Positions 44,275 to 53,303 are shown, counted from the first letter of the stretch. The stretch is DNA of 64,000 bases from Planococcus versutus (GCF_001186155.3 NZ_CP016540.2:2582001-2646000), one strand, 5' to 3'. Numbers and translations: made by a program. Notes: generated by a model from the letters alone, not told the origin.

Positions 44275-45213
44275 TTATTCGTGGTCTTCTTTTTCCATAA
44301 AGCGACGAACTGCGCATAGTTCCACTTCGTGCTTAGTGCCAGCCAATTCAATAATTTCTACTGATTTCCCTGGTGTCGGTGAATGCAACATGAGTCCATT
44401 GCCGTAATAAACTCCGACGTGATGCAGTTTGCCTTTGCCTTCTTCGTACGCAAAGAACAATAAATCGCCGATGTGCCAAGAACTTTCATCGTGCTGGTCA
44501 ATTTCTGTTCCTTCTACCGCTTGATCAACTGCATCGCGCGAAATGATGACGCCACTTGCTTTCATTAAGTTGTAAGTAAACCCCGAACAATCAAAGCCGT
44601 AGCTCGACATGCCTGCCCATAAATACGGCAAATCTAAAAAGGATGCACCGAGTGCAGCAATGTCTAAACCGGTCGCTTGAGAACTTTGGTTATGAGTTGC
44701 AACAATTTCTACTGCATCTTTCATGATTAACGCATTGCCATCAGGAGTTTGTAGACGAACAAAGTCACCCAGTCCTTTGATGGGAAGCATCGTATTAAAC
44801 GGCACTACTGTTAACGGATGAAACTCTTCTGTCCACAGTTGTGCTTTGTCGTGCATGACGCGTGCATAGCCCAGTTCTGCCAAAGTCTCCACTTCTTGCA
44901 ATTGACTCATTGGCACCCAGCCGGGGTAGCCACGCTCATCTTTTTGACACGGTTGCCAAAGCGCAATAATTTTTGCCCAGCCGTCAACCACTTCATCAAT
45001 CAAAACCGGTTCGCCGTAAAGAAGCTGTGTTTGGATGCGGTTCCCATCGACCAAGTCTTGCGTATCGTCTCGGCTCATTTCTTGTAGCCATTTATTGATG
45101 TTTGGGTTTTCTGCAATGCCATCTGCATCGATTGGACGCACTTTTTCAGGTGCCGTCCAAACAGTTGCAACAGGTACACTACATACCCATGCCGTAGATT
45201 CGGTCTGCAACAA
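44275..45213 (-). CDS. NlpC/P60 family muropeptide hydrolase (YkfC-like)
   Basis: Resembles B. subtilis YkfC, gamma-D-glutamyl-L-amino acid endopeptidase, which acts on imported or released wall peptides. There is no signal peptide. Two SH3-like segments (about 10-170) precede the NlpC/P60 domain with Cys in YGFDCSGFTYN, the His in LHHVGVYYGNG and a third LHSPTPGK. Start taken as TTG at 45213, 8 nt behind GGAG, since the GTG three codons upstream overlaps the ribosome site. It follows the LD-carboxypeptidase gene by 24 bp. Confidence 0.87.
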   Translation of the reverse strand: MLQTESTAWVCSVPVATVWTAPEKVRPIDADGIAENPNINKWLQEMSRDDTQDLVDGNRIQTQLLYGEPVLIDEVVDGWAKIIALWQPCQKDERGYPGWVPMSQLQEVETLAELGYARVMHDKAQLWTEEFHPLTVVPFNTMLPIKGLGDFVRLQTPDGNALIMKDAVEIVATHNQSSQATGLDIAALGASFLDLPYLWAGMSSYGFDCSGFTYNLMKASGVIISRDAVDQAVEGTEIDQHDESSWHIGDLLFFAYEEGKGKLHHVGVYYGNGLMLHSPTPGKSVEIIELAGTKHEVELCAVRRFMEKEDHE

Positions 45214-45237
45214 ATCCTTCACTCCGTTTCTTTTGAA

Positions 45238-46161
45238 TTATTGAACACCCGGAAGAATCGTCAAGGTTTTTGCATCTCCATCTAGTCGAGCAAGAGCACC
45301 TAAAGGAACGGAGAAATGCGGTTCGCAATGTCCAATTTTAAAGCCTTTGACTATCGGAATTTTTAATCCGCTGAAATAATCAGCCAATACTTGTTCTAGC
45401 GAAAACGAAGGCTTGCGTTTATTTGGCTCAGCGTTTTTAAAGTCACCAATCACAATTCCCGCAGCTTCATCGAATTTGCGTGCCATGCGTAAATGATTGA
45501 GGATTTCGTCCACTTCAGCCGGCTCTTCATCGATATCTTCGATCAATAAAATCTTGCCCTTTACGTCTAGATCAAACTTCGTACCAATCGCGCTACGAAT
45601 CAACGATAAATTTCCGCCAACTAGCTGGCCTTGTGCCACTCCGCTCACGATGGTTTCGAGTGGTGACACTTCCTCGGTGTAATGCAGTTCAAACGGTTCG
45701 AACAATTGGCCAAACATGCGACGGCTGCGCTCGTGAAATTCAGGTTTGCCTACATCTGAAGCAAGCATTGACCCGTGGAACGTCACCATTTCCGCATATT
45801 CGCCCAGTGCAGTATGTAAAAAGGTAATATCCGAATAGCCCCAAAATACTTTTGGGTTTTCTTTAATCATGGCGTAATCGATTTGGTCAGCATACCGTGC
45901 AGCACCATATCCTCCACCTGCACAAAAAATACCAGCGATTTCTGGGTCTCTAAACATCGCATGCAAATCAGCTAATCGTTCTTTATCGGTTCCTGCTAAA
46001 TAGCCCTTTTCTTCATATACCGATTTGCCAAGCTTAACATTTAACCCAAGCTCTTCTAAAAACGGCAATGCTTTTTTCAAATTTTCTTGATCTGGAGGAC
46101 TTGAAGGTGAAATCACACCGACGGTATCCCCTTTTTTCAATCGTTTTGGTAATGTTCTCAA
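45238..46161 (-). CDS. Muramoyl-tetrapeptide (LD-) carboxypeptidase, S66 family
   Basis: Serine peptidase removing the terminal D-Ala from tetrapeptides (LdcA, YkfA, MccF group). The 307-aa protein has GDTVGVISPSSPP at the N-terminus, FCAGGGYGAARY, the nucleophile Ser in GYSDITFLH, a Glu in LLIEDIDEEPAEVD, and the His of IGHCEPHFSVPLG. That is the full S66 triad. TTG start with AAAGGAG 9 nt before it. It lies in an operon between dppA and the ykfC-like gene, so it likely works on muropeptide recycling rather than microcin immunity. Confidence 0.92.
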   Translation of the reverse strand: MRTLPKRLKKGDTVGVISPSSPPDQENLKKALPFLEELGLNVKLGKSVYEEKGYLAGTDKERLADLHAMFRDPEIAGIFCAGGGYGAARYADQIDYAMIKENPKVFWGYSDITFLHTALGEYAEMVTFHGSMLASDVGKPEFHERSRRMFGQLFEPFELHYTEEVSPLETIVSGVAQGQLVGGNLSLIRSAIGTKFDLDVKGKILLIEDIDEEPAEVDEILNHLRMARKFDEAAGIVIGDFKNAEPNKRKPSFSLEQVLADYFSGLKIPIVKGFKIGHCEPHFSVPLGALARLDGDAKTLTILPGVQ

Positions 46162-46238
46162 ACTTATCTACTCCTTTAGACTCTAGTCAATCTGTATTCA
46201 GTATAAACGAAATGCGCCATAATCTATCAACTCAAAAT

Positions 46239-47063
46239 TTAACAGAATTTTGCTTGCATCGCGAGTTCAGTCATTACTAACATCGCTCGGTAAGCTTCTA
46301 ACATATCTTTTGCTTGAAACTGAACAACGGGTGCGTCTTTTTGCAGCTCGCAACCTGGCATCATCGCAGCTAGTTCCGCTTCACCGTAATTAGTAAATTC
46401 GATTTTCAATAATGGTTTTTCTGGTGGTCTTAATGGTTTCACATTGGCACGGTTTTCAATCGCTCGAATGGTTTGTTCTTGCAACAACTTTTGTGCTTTT
46501 TTTGGGTGTAATGTACGAACCGTCGAACGAGTTACTGACTGTTTTACTGCAACGGTCGTCACATTTGGAATTAATGCCTCCGCTTCCTTACAGGCACAGT
46601 CATCTCCTGCTACCAATAAAACCGGCACTCCGTGGTAACCCGCAACATAGGCGTTCAATCCCAGTTCACCTACTTCTACTTCATTGATCCACATCGAACG
46701 GACGGCAAAAATCATAGAATGTGCCATCACACCTTTTTGTCCAGCACGAGCATGATAACCCGCAAACAAAGCACCCGTATAACTTTGATCTAGACCTTCT
46801 ACCATCGAATACGTTTTTACTCCGCCTGTAATCAACTCAGCTTCTTCATGCAAATCTTCTGCAATTAAATTATTCATCTTTGAATGACTGTCGTTTACGA
46901 GAAACGTTTTTGCTTCTGCCATAAAAGCGCCGCGAATAATCGCGTTGGCGTCTTCTGTCATTAAGCGGCGGCCGCGTTCGTAATTGGCTTCAGTTGAATC
47001 GACATATGTATAATCGGGTAGCGCCGTGACCCCTTCCATATCCATAGACAAATAAAATTTCAT
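46239..47063 (-). CDS. dppA: D-aminopeptidase DppA (M55 family)
   Basis: Zinc D-aminopeptidase releasing D-Ala from D-Ala-containing peptides. Metal ligands and nucleophile reported for B. subtilis DppA are present at identical numbers: Asp8, Glu10 (SMDMEG), His60 (VNDSH), His104 (AGYHAR), His115 (MAHSM) and Glu133. Start ATG with AAGGAG 7 nt upstream. In B. subtilis dppA heads the dipeptide permease operon; here it heads a recycling trio with LD-carboxypeptidase and the YkfC-like hydrolase and no permease. Confidence 0.93.
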   Translation of the reverse strand: MKFYLSMDMEGVTALPDYTYVDSTEANYERGRRLMTEDANAIIRGAFMAEAKTFLVNDSHSKMNNLIAEDLHEEAELITGGVKTYSMVEGLDQSYTGALFAGYHARAGQKGVMAHSMIFAVRSMWINEVEVGELGLNAYVAGYHGVPVLLVAGDDCACKEAEALIPNVTTVAVKQSVTRSTVRTLHPKKAQKLLQEQTIRAIENRANVKPLRPPEKPLLKIEFTNYGEAELAAMMPGCELQKDAPVVQFQAKDMLEAYRAMLVMTELAMQAKFC

Positions 47064-47319
47064 TTAAAAACTCCTTTTCATTCTTATCCAGCTACTTTAT
47101 ATCATTCAATGTACCAATCTCCAACAGATAGTTCAATCTAAGAGGTGTTCATTTTTATGCAAAACTGGGCTTAATCTATTCATTTTATTTTATATTTTAG
47201 AATTTTTAGTTAATTTGTATGATGTTTATTAGAAATCATTCATTTATACTAAAAACAAGTTAGCAAACAGCTTAACTTACCAGTGATATCTTCCACTAAT
47301 ATACATTTAAAAGGAGCGG
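47064..47319. other. Gap holding control signals of the divergent dppA and small-protein genes
   Basis: AT-rich, with no gene. TATACT at 47245-47250 is a possible -10 for the small gene downstream, without a clear -35. Confidence 0.35.
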
Positions 47320-47325
47320 ATGAAA

Positions 47326-47433
47326 ATGATGAATTTCGACAAAATACTTGAACTGGGCTGGGAAGATCTTGCAATTGGAATAGCTGGTTCGGCAGCTGTT
47401 ATGTTGTTTATCAATTTTTATACATTGATGTAA
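47326..47433 (+). CDS. Small single-helix membrane protein (35 aa), unknown
   Basis: Short frame with gene-like signals: AAGGAG 9 nt before the ATG at 47326 (an in-frame ATG at 47320 is too close), and a strong terminator about 30 bp after the stop. The product starts MMNFDKILELGWEDLAIG and continues IAGSAAVMLFINFYTLM, an acidic N-terminus with a hydrophobic helix of about 20 residues at the C-terminus. I recognise no family. Possibilities include a membrane regulator or toxin-like peptide, both speculative. Confidence 0.6.
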   Translation: MMNFDKILELGWEDLAIGIAGSAAVMLFINFYTLM

Positions 47434-47443
47434 GGGGTGACAT

Positions 47444-47464
47444 ATGAAGAACCTAGACACGTAA
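47444..47464 (+). CDS. Six-codon micro-frame after the small membrane gene
   Basis: ATGAAGAACCTAGACACGTAA encodes MKNLDT. AAGGGG lies 6 nt before the ATG, and the stop runs into the terminator stem. It could be a leader-like peptide or chance. Low confidence as a gene. Confidence 0.2.
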   Translation: MKNLDT

Positions 47465-47501
47465 AAGCTCTTTTCCCGATAATGCGGAAAAGAGCTTTTA
47501 C
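47461..47501 (+). terminator. Terminator of the small membrane protein gene
   Basis: GTAAAAGCTCTTTTCC / GGAAAAGAGCTTTTAC, a 16-bp perfect stem around CGATAATGC. A T-run (GTTTTTT) follows at a distance of a few bases. Confidence 0.82.
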
Positions 47502-47520
47502 TATGGCGTTTTTTCCTATT

Positions 47521-47556
47521 CAAAAACGCCTTTCCCCATATTCCGGAAAGACGTTT
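47521..47556 (-). terminator. Terminator of the IDEAL-domain gene
   Basis: AAACG(T)CTTTCC / GGAAAG(G)CGTTT stem with one mismatch, followed by TTTTTG on the minus strand. It converges with the preceding terminator. Confidence 0.75.
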
Positions 47557-47583
47557 CTTTATCCATAGGCTGCTGTTTCCACT

Positions 47584-48054
47584 TTACAAACCTCCATATA
47601 GTTGCTGTGATTGGCGTTGTTGAGACAATAACGCATCAAACATCGCTCGATTTCCTGCACTTAAGGCTTCATCAATCATTCGACTGTAATTTTCCTGCTC
47701 CAAAAAGTAAATTGCATCTGTAGCTTCTTGTCGCGTTTGTTCATTGACTTCAATCAATTCATTTCGTTCTTCTTGCAAAATCGTTTGCAAATGCCTGTGA
47801 ATGTCCGACACCAATAACAATTGATACAAGGGCAAGCGAATAAACCGGTTGCCTTTTTGAAAAACAAACACTTCTGAGAGATTTTCTACTTGAAAAGTAT
47901 TCAGGTTAACAATAATTTCTTTACCTTCCACCGGGATAAAGTGAAACAGCTCATCATCTTTCATGATGGAAAAATACTGATAAGCAAACACAAACTTTAC
48001 CAGATGCCCTTCTTTCTTCGTATAGAATGGCTTCATGAGCTTTACATGCAACAT
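47584..48054 (-). CDS. IDEAL-domain protein, function unknown
   Basis: 156 aa from the ATG of MLHVKLMKPF (48054), 8 nt behind AAAGGGG; the GTG three codons earlier overlaps the ribosome site. The N-terminal two thirds are beta-rich and unassigned. Near the C-terminus YSRMIDEALSAGNRAMFDAL matches the IDEAL domain (PF08858), a short helical motif of Bacillales proteins. A basic stretch and a Gln-rich tail flank it. It has its own extended -10 promoter and terminator. No clear link to its neighbours. Confidence 0.75.
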   Translation of the reverse strand: MLHVKLMKPFYTKKEGHLVKFVFAYQYFSIMKDDELFHFIPVEGKEIIVNLNTFQVENLSEVFVFQKGNRFIRLPLYQLLLVSDIHRHLQTILQEERNELIEVNEQTRQEATDAIYFLEQENYSRMIDEALSAGNRAMFDALLSQQRQSQQLYGGL

Positions 48055-48100
48055 TGTAATCACCCCTTTTCTTATTTATCATAATATTCTGACTAAATTA

Positions 48101-48109
48101 ATTATACCA
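48101..48109 (-). promoter_or_regulatory. Extended -10 promoter of the IDEAL-domain gene
   Basis: Minus strand reads TATGGTATAAT: perfect TATAAT (48101-48106) with TGG extension. The leader is about 40 nt. Confidence 0.55.
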
Positions 48110-48431
48110 TAGAAACTTCTTTTCGAAAATAGATGTGGTTAAAAATTCCCTTATCTAGTAGACGTTTCAAAATTTATTTGTCACAAAATTCACACATTTT
48201 TCGAAAAGTATCATTTTCAATGATTTCTTTACTTAACTTTCCCATTCGAATCTTGAAAAATTGTGTGACTCCATTCTACAGCGTCCAAAGGCGACTCTCA
48301 AAATCTTCGAAAACTACTTACTGTTCACTAAAAAAGCATTTATTCGCTGTACACCCCTGTTAACTTCTAAACAATAGAAAAAGTCCACCATCCACCTATG
48401 TCGGTAGCCAACGGACCGCTAAAAAAGTCTA
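48110..48431. other. Gap between two poorly known minus-strand genes
   Basis: About 320 bp, AT-rich, no frame with a ribosome site. An imperfect hairpin (GTCC...GGAC, about 48387-48416) before AAAAAG may terminate the gene starting at 48803. Confidence 0.35.
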
Positions 48432-48803
48432 TTATTTTTTTGAACATGTTCGTTGATGTCGATGTTGGGGAGGCACCACCATAAAATGCATTTCGTTCGA
48501 GTTGATGTAAATGGATACCTTTTCCATAATATAAGCTACCAAACTATGAAATTCTTCATTAGACATTTCGCGTTTGTAGAAAACGATTCGGTTCATTTTG
48601 AAATCAACTTGCACTTGCTTCAGGTAATCTGGAAACAGTCGGGGATTTTGAACACTGTAACGATCACCATCTGCTGAAATTTGCCAACTAATCTGGCTAA
48701 ACACTAACTCAGCTTTTGCATAGACTACTTCCCAAGCCAAAACGTCTTTGGGATGCAACACCAAACGCAAGTCAGGAATTTCTAAAACAAACGAATTAAA
48801 CAA
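48432..48803 (-). CDS. Hypothetical protein, 123 aa
   Basis: No family recognised. TTG start with CAGGAG 8 nt upstream makes it a credible gene. The product is predicted soluble, mixed alpha/beta, with a hydrophobic start (FNSFVLEIPDLRLVL), several Trp residues in WEVVYAKAELVFSQISW, a basic centre (VDFKMNRIVFYKREM) and a His/Arg-rich tail (PPQHRHQRTCSKK). It is divergent from ywqB, with a gap of about 200 bp. Confidence 0.65.
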   Translation of the reverse strand: MFNSFVLEIPDLRLVLHPKDVLAWEVVYAKAELVFSQISWQISADGDRYSVQNPRLFPDYLKQVQVDFKMNRIVFYKREMSNEEFHSLVAYIMEKVSIYINSNEMHFMVVPPQHRHQRTCSKK

Positions 48804-48941
48804 CGATCATTCTCCTGTCTAGATTGATTTAATCGGGCCTTTATAACTCTTATAATACCATTTATTTTACATAAAAAGATGACTTATAAAAAATAAAAAG
48901 AGTAGGGATCGAGCTTATTGCCATCAACTTACTCTTCATCG

Positions 48942-48970
48942 TTTACGGAGCAGTCGATAAGTCGTATAAT
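48942..48970 (+). promoter_or_regulatory. Promoter of the ywqB-ywqA operon
   Basis: TTTACG (48942-48947), a 17-nt spacer and perfect TATAAT (48965-48970). A start codon upstream of this box would not be transcribed, which decides the start of ywqB. Confidence 0.7.
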
Positions 48971-49001
48971 AGAAGGAAAGTTTTATTTTGGGGCGATGCA
49001 T

Positions 49002-50534
49002 ATGGCTACGGTTCAATCCCTGGCGAAAAGATTCGAAGATACAATACACAATTATATGGCTGCTATCGACAAATCACTTCTACCAACGCGTGCGTTGGAT
49101 GAGGAAATGGTTCGAAAAGCAGTCTTTTTAGTGCGACATGACGGTGTTCAAATTCAGTCGTTCAATGAAGAACGTTTATTGCTTGAAGCTGTCGTTAAAG
49201 ATGCACACGCAGTTAAGGTGATTCTTAACTTCGATAAAATGACCGCGATCTGTGCCTGCCCGCAAGAACAAATGTGTCGACACCGGTTGGCTGTTATTTT
49301 TGCGCTTTATCAAAAAATTGGATCTCTCTCTGAATGGGTTGCCACTTGGCGTGAACCCGAAAGCAAACAGATGGCTTTGTTATCTGAAAAACGTTCTCCC
49401 GAGCAATGGACAAAACTCATTCGCAGTATTTGGCGTGACGCCATTCCAGAATACACGACTCGCAATTATTTTTATTTTGAACAAATGTATGATGGTCGGT
49501 TTAAAAACGCATTATCGTATGTTCCATTAGAACGTGAATGGAAAGTGCTTTATCGCACGTATGCTTATTTGATTTCATTAACAGAAGTATGGTCAACTTT
49601 TGTCTCAGGCTCCCAAGAAGTTCATCATTCGTTCTTTAAAACTTGGTTTGATGATAGACTGCATGAATTGCGTGAGTTAATGGGACAACTTCGCGTGCAA
49701 CATCGTACATTTGAAACAGATGCTTTTTTTGAACACTTAAAACAATTAATTCGCGAATTTATTGCAGTGAAAGACGCTTCATTTTCACAACGTTTTTCAC
49801 TGTATCAATTGTTTTGGACAACGTTATTTACGACAAATAGATTGCGCGAAGAAGAACTTCTTGCTTTACAAAATCCAGATGAACGATTAAAAGCCTTTTT
49901 CTACATTTTATTGCAGAAAGATCTTGATGTTAAAAAAATACTCCCACATGAAACACCGGACTGGGTCGCGTTGGCAGTTCTTGCTGAAAACGAGCAGCAC
50001 CCGCAAGCCTTAACGAATATTTTAATGGCTGTTAAGCCGCATGTGAAAACGTTCCTATTTGAAGGACTTTATACACAATACCGTCATCAGTATGTTCGAA
50101 CACTTAGTCGTTTGTTTTCACAAATCGAATTAAGCGAACTGGATTGGGAAGATTTGTTCAAGCAATTTGGTCATTACGGCTTGCCAGCATATTCCGCTTA
50201 TTTGATCGAAAAGGAAATGTTTAAACAATGGGCAGAATTGCATCATCTTCATAATTCACCTTTGTATTTTGCGGAAGAATGCGGTCTTAAAGAAGTGCAA
50301 AATGCAGCACCTGATTACGTGCTTCCCCTTTTGCATCGATATGCGCTTTCTTATCTAGAAGAACGCAACCGTCCAAGCTACAAACAAGCTGTGCGTATTT
50401 GGAAAAAGATGAAAGCAGCCTGTAAAAAAAGCGGTCAAATGGAGTTCTGGACTGCGTACATCACTGAAATCCGCACACAGAACAAACGCCTGCGTGCATT
50501 GCAGGAAGAGATCGAGAAAGGAAATCTTATATGA
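49002..50534 (+). CDS. SWIM zinc finger protein (YwqB-like)
   Basis: Partner of the SNF2 helicase YwqA; role unknown but likely nucleic-acid binding. The SWIM motif is Cys84-x-Cys86-x5-Cys92-x-His94 (ICACPQEQMCRHR). The rest (510 aa in all) is helical. The open frame runs up to 48918, but the promoter lies at 48942-48970, so the start is the ATG at 49002 (GGGGCG 6 nt upstream) or that at 48996. The stop overlaps the start of ywqA by four bases (ATGA), as expected for the B. subtilis-type ywqB-ywqA pair. Confidence 0.88.
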   Translation: MATVQSLAKRFEDTIHNYMAAIDKSLLPTRALDEEMVRKAVFLVRHDGVQIQSFNEERLLLEAVVKDAHAVKVILNFDKMTAICACPQEQMCRHRLAVIFALYQKIGSLSEWVATWREPESKQMALLSEKRSPEQWTKLIRSIWRDAIPEYTTRNYFYFEQMYDGRFKNALSYVPLEREWKVLYRTYAYLISLTEVWSTFVSGSQEVHHSFFKTWFDDRLHELRELMGQLRVQHRTFETDAFFEHLKQLIREFIAVKDASFSQRFSLYQLFWTTLFTTNRLREEELLALQNPDERLKAFFYILLQKDLDVKKILPHETPDWVALAVLAENEQHPQALTNILMAVKPHVKTFLFEGLYTQYRHQYVRTLSRLFSQIELSELDWEDLFKQFGHYGLPAYSAYLIEKEMFKQWAELHHLHNSPLYFAEECGLKEVQNAAPDYVLPLLHRYALSYLEERNRPSYKQAVRIWKKMKAACKKSGQMEFWTAYITEIRTQNKRLRALQEEIEKGNLI

Positions 50535-52801
50535 ATCAATTCCAACCTGAAGCAAGTCGTCTCTACTATTTAACCATTTCGCGTGGAGAACTATTTCGTA
50601 TCCAAGCATCCAATGAAGCCGGCAATCGAATTCCACCAGAAATTTGGAAGCAGTATTTATATTTCTTGGATAAAGATAGCTTTTACGGCTTGACCGCACA
50701 ACTGGATGGATTGGATTTGGTCTTGACTCCTGCTGATTTTGTTCGCTTGTTTCAAAGTGAACCTCATCATTACGTGACATTTGCTGGACAGCGCGCTGAA
50801 GATGAAGAGTGGTTGAAACTGGCTGAGAAAGTCGCCGATTCCTTAAATGATGCTGATTTGTGGAATCATGTATCTAGTAAAGAAAACAACATTGTTATAG
50901 ATGAGCATTATGGTGATCAAGAAATCCGAACATTCATCGCCGATACCATACAGCACCAATTGCGCCAAAAAGGCTTGTCTGTTGCTCAATTGCCGTTTAT
51001 TCGAGACTTTGTCCAACAAGTCGGTTGGGATGGTCTAGCTGATGCCTCAGACTATGTAATGGCGGTTCAATTGAGTGAGCCTGATGCTACTGACTTTTGG
51101 TCATTCAAGGTAGTCATGCGCGCTAAACGAGGCAGCGTTTACTGGTCTCCTTCTAAGCGTCGTGCAGATGAACCTATTCCAACAGCTTTACCAGAGAAAT
51201 GGCGCGCTTTTGCACCTGATATAAAAAATCGACAATCACTCATGTTGAGCTTATGTCCGTCTATTGACAGCTTTGACGAAACTCGCTTTTATCATACTGA
51301 ATGGACAGATGCTGAAATTCTCGAATTTTTGCGAAACGATGCTGAGATTTTACAAGCTTTTGGAGTTGAAGTATCGATTCCCTCTTGGCTAAAAGCGGTT
51401 CAAGAATCAAAAATTCGTGTAAAAGCGAATGTCAATTCAACAATCAAAAAAGCTTCTGTTGTAGGACTTGATCAAATCATTAACTTTGACTGGCAGTTTT
51501 CGTTAAATGGGCACGACCTTAGCATGCAAGATTTCCAGCGTTTAGTTTCTGAGAATAAAGAATTTATTCGTATTGGGAATGAATGGGTCCGAGTTGACTC
51601 AAACTTGTTGATGCAATTGCGAAAAATGATTGAAGAAGCAGAAGATGCTGATTGGACCATTAAGGATATGCTATTCCAAAATGTTCCAGAAATAATGTTA
51701 GAAGAAACAGCTGAAGAAGACGATCCACTTGTGGAATTTCATTTAACTAGATCGCTGAAGACATTGCTCGACAAGTTATTGGATAAACGTGACTTACCGG
51801 AAACTCCACTGCCACAGAATTTGTTGACGGAGCTACGTCCTTATCAAAAAGTTGGTTTTGACTATTTGGTATTTATGCGCGAAGAGGGATTTGGTCTTTG
51901 TTTAGCAGATGATATGGGACTTGGTAAAACCGTTCAGTTGATTACTTATTTACTGCATGTTCATGGAAAAAAACCTGATCAGCCATCGCTAATTGTCTGT
52001 CCGACTTCTGTTCTCGGCAACTGGCAAAAAGAAATAGAGCGTTTTGCGCCTGATTTGAAAGTAGTCACTCATTACGGCAGTGTTCGTCCAAAAGGCCAAG
52101 AATTTAATGCCTTTTTAGCTGAAGAAAAACCTGACGTTGTGTTATCAACTTATGGCATTGTTTCTTCTGATGGAGATGAAATGCAAAGTCTTCACTGGAC
52201 GAGTATTACGCTTGATGAAGCGCAAAACATTAAAAATATGTACACGAAACAATCAAGAACAATTCGAAAATTCAAAGGTGACCACCACATTGCCTTAACG
52301 GGAACACCGATTGAAAACCGGTTGTCTGAATTGTGGTCAATATTTGACTTTATCAATAAAGGGTATTTGTATCGCATTAAGCAATTTCAAGAAAACTTTA
52401 TGATTCCGATTGAACGTGACAACTCGGAAGAACATAAGGAAAAATTACGTCAGCGGATTCAGCCGTTCTTGCTTCGTCGGACGAAAAAAGATCCCGATTT
52501 GCAGTTAAACTTGCCTGAAAAACAAGAACAGCTGGAGTATTGCCCACTGACTCCTGAACAAGCCGCTTTGTACGAAGGGCTGGTTCAAGATACGGTGCAG
52601 AAAATGGAGACGCTCACAGGTTTTGAGAAAAAAGGACTTGTATTGAAAATGCTGAGCAAACTAAAGCAGCTATGTAATCATCCGTCTCTTTACTTGAAAG
52701 AGCCGTATACGAACGCCGCTGAAGTTCTTCCTCGTTCTCAAAAACTCGAACGCATTGTGACCTTAGCCGGGGAAATTGCGGAACGCGGGAACAATGTTTG
52801 A
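50531..52801 (+). CDS. SNF2 family helicase YwqA, N-terminal part of a frameshifted gene
   Basis: ATP-dependent DNA translocase of the RapA/SNF2 type. After an N-terminal SNF2-associated region (1-430) come motif I Asp460-Thr467 (DDMGLGKT), motif Ia (VCPTSVLGNWQKE), motif II Asp562-Gln565 (DEAQ), motif III (ALTGTPIENR) and SNF2 text FLLRRTKKD. The frame ends at 52801 after AEIAERGNNV, just where helicase motif IV should begin. The following frame continues with IFTQYIGMG. One extra T in the TTT at 52797-52799 would give a single protein of about 907 aa, close to the 922 aa of B. subtilis YwqA. Confidence 0.88.
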   Translation: MNQFQPEASRLYYLTISRGELFRIQASNEAGNRIPPEIWKQYLYFLDKDSFYGLTAQLDGLDLVLTPADFVRLFQSEPHHYVTFAGQRAEDEEWLKLAEKVADSLNDADLWNHVSSKENNIVIDEHYGDQEIRTFIADTIQHQLRQKGLSVAQLPFIRDFVQQVGWDGLADASDYVMAVQLSEPDATDFWSFKVVMRAKRGSVYWSPSKRRADEPIPTALPEKWRAFAPDIKNRQSLMLSLCPSIDSFDETRFYHTEWTDAEILEFLRNDAEILQAFGVEVSIPSWLKAVQESKIRVKANVNSTIKKASVVGLDQIINFDWQFSLNGHDLSMQDFQRLVSENKEFIRIGNEWVRVDSNLLMQLRKMIEEAEDADWTIKDMLFQNVPEIMLEETAEEDDPLVEFHLTRSLKTLLDKLLDKRDLPETPLPQNLLTELRPYQKVGFDYLVFMREEGFGLCLADDMGLGKTVQLITYLLHVHGKKPDQPSLIVCPTSVLGNWQKEIERFAPDLKVVTHYGSVRPKGQEFNAFLAEEKPDVVLSTYGIVSSDGDEMQSLHWTSITLDEAQNIKNMYTKQSRTIRKFKGDHHIALTGTPIENRLSELWSIFDFINKGYLYRIKQFQENFMIPIERDNSEEHKEKLRQRIQPFLLRRTKKDPDLQLNLPEKQEQLEYCPLTPEQAALYEGLVQDTVQKMETLTGFEKKGLVLKMLSKLKQLCNHPSLYLKEPYTNAAEVLPRSQKLERIVTLAGEIAERGNNV

Positions 52802-53253
52802 TTTTTACACAATATATCGGTATGGGACATTTACTTCAACAAGCCATCAATGAGTTATATGGTCATGAAGTACCGTTCTTAACGGGGAGCATGCCAAAAC
52901 AGCAACGAGATACGTTGGTTGCTCAGTTTCAAGCCGGGAAATTCCCGATTTTCATCTTGTCTTTAAAAGCAGGCGGTACCGGTCTTAACTTAACGGCTGC
53001 CACGCACGTATTACATGCCGACAGATGGTGGAATCCAGCAGTCGAAAACCAAGCAACGGATCGTGCTTACCGAATTGGACAAACCCAATTTGTTCATGTC
53101 CATAAATTTGTGACAATTGGAACGATTGAAGAAAAAATCGATTCGTTATTGGTTCAAAAGCAATCCATGTCCGAGGAATTTATCCAATCCAGTCAATGGA
53201 TGACCGATCTTTCGGATAACGATTTGAAAGAACTCTTTACGTATTCCTTATAG
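52798..53253 (+). CDS. C-terminal helicase lobe of the frameshifted ywqA
   Basis: Carries motifs IV-VI: IFTQYIGMG, GGTGLNLTAATHVLHAD (motif V) and the arginine-finger motif ATDRAYRIGQ, followed by the usual VHKFVTIGTIEEKI tail. It begins at a TTG that overlaps the previous stop (TTGA), so reinitiation is conceivable, yet no ribosome site is present. I take it as the other half of a broken gene or of a sequencing error. Confidence 0.82.
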   Translation: MIFTQYIGMGHLLQQAINELYGHEVPFLTGSMPKQQRDTLVAQFQAGKFPIFILSLKAGGTGLNLTAATHVLHADRWWNPAVENQATDRAYRIGQTQFVHVHKFVTIGTIEEKIDSLLVQKQSMSEEFIQSSQWMTDLSDNDLKELFTYSL

Positions 53254-53265
53254 CTCGTTCCAAAT

Positions 53266-53303
53266 AATCCGGTCAGGTCCCCACCTGGCCGGATTTCCCC
53301 TTT
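53266..53303 (+). terminator. Terminator of ywqB-ywqA
   Basis: A 12-bp stem (AATCCGGTCAGG / CCTGGCCGGATT, one wobble) with loop TCCCCA, then TTTCCCCTTTT. Confidence 0.85.
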
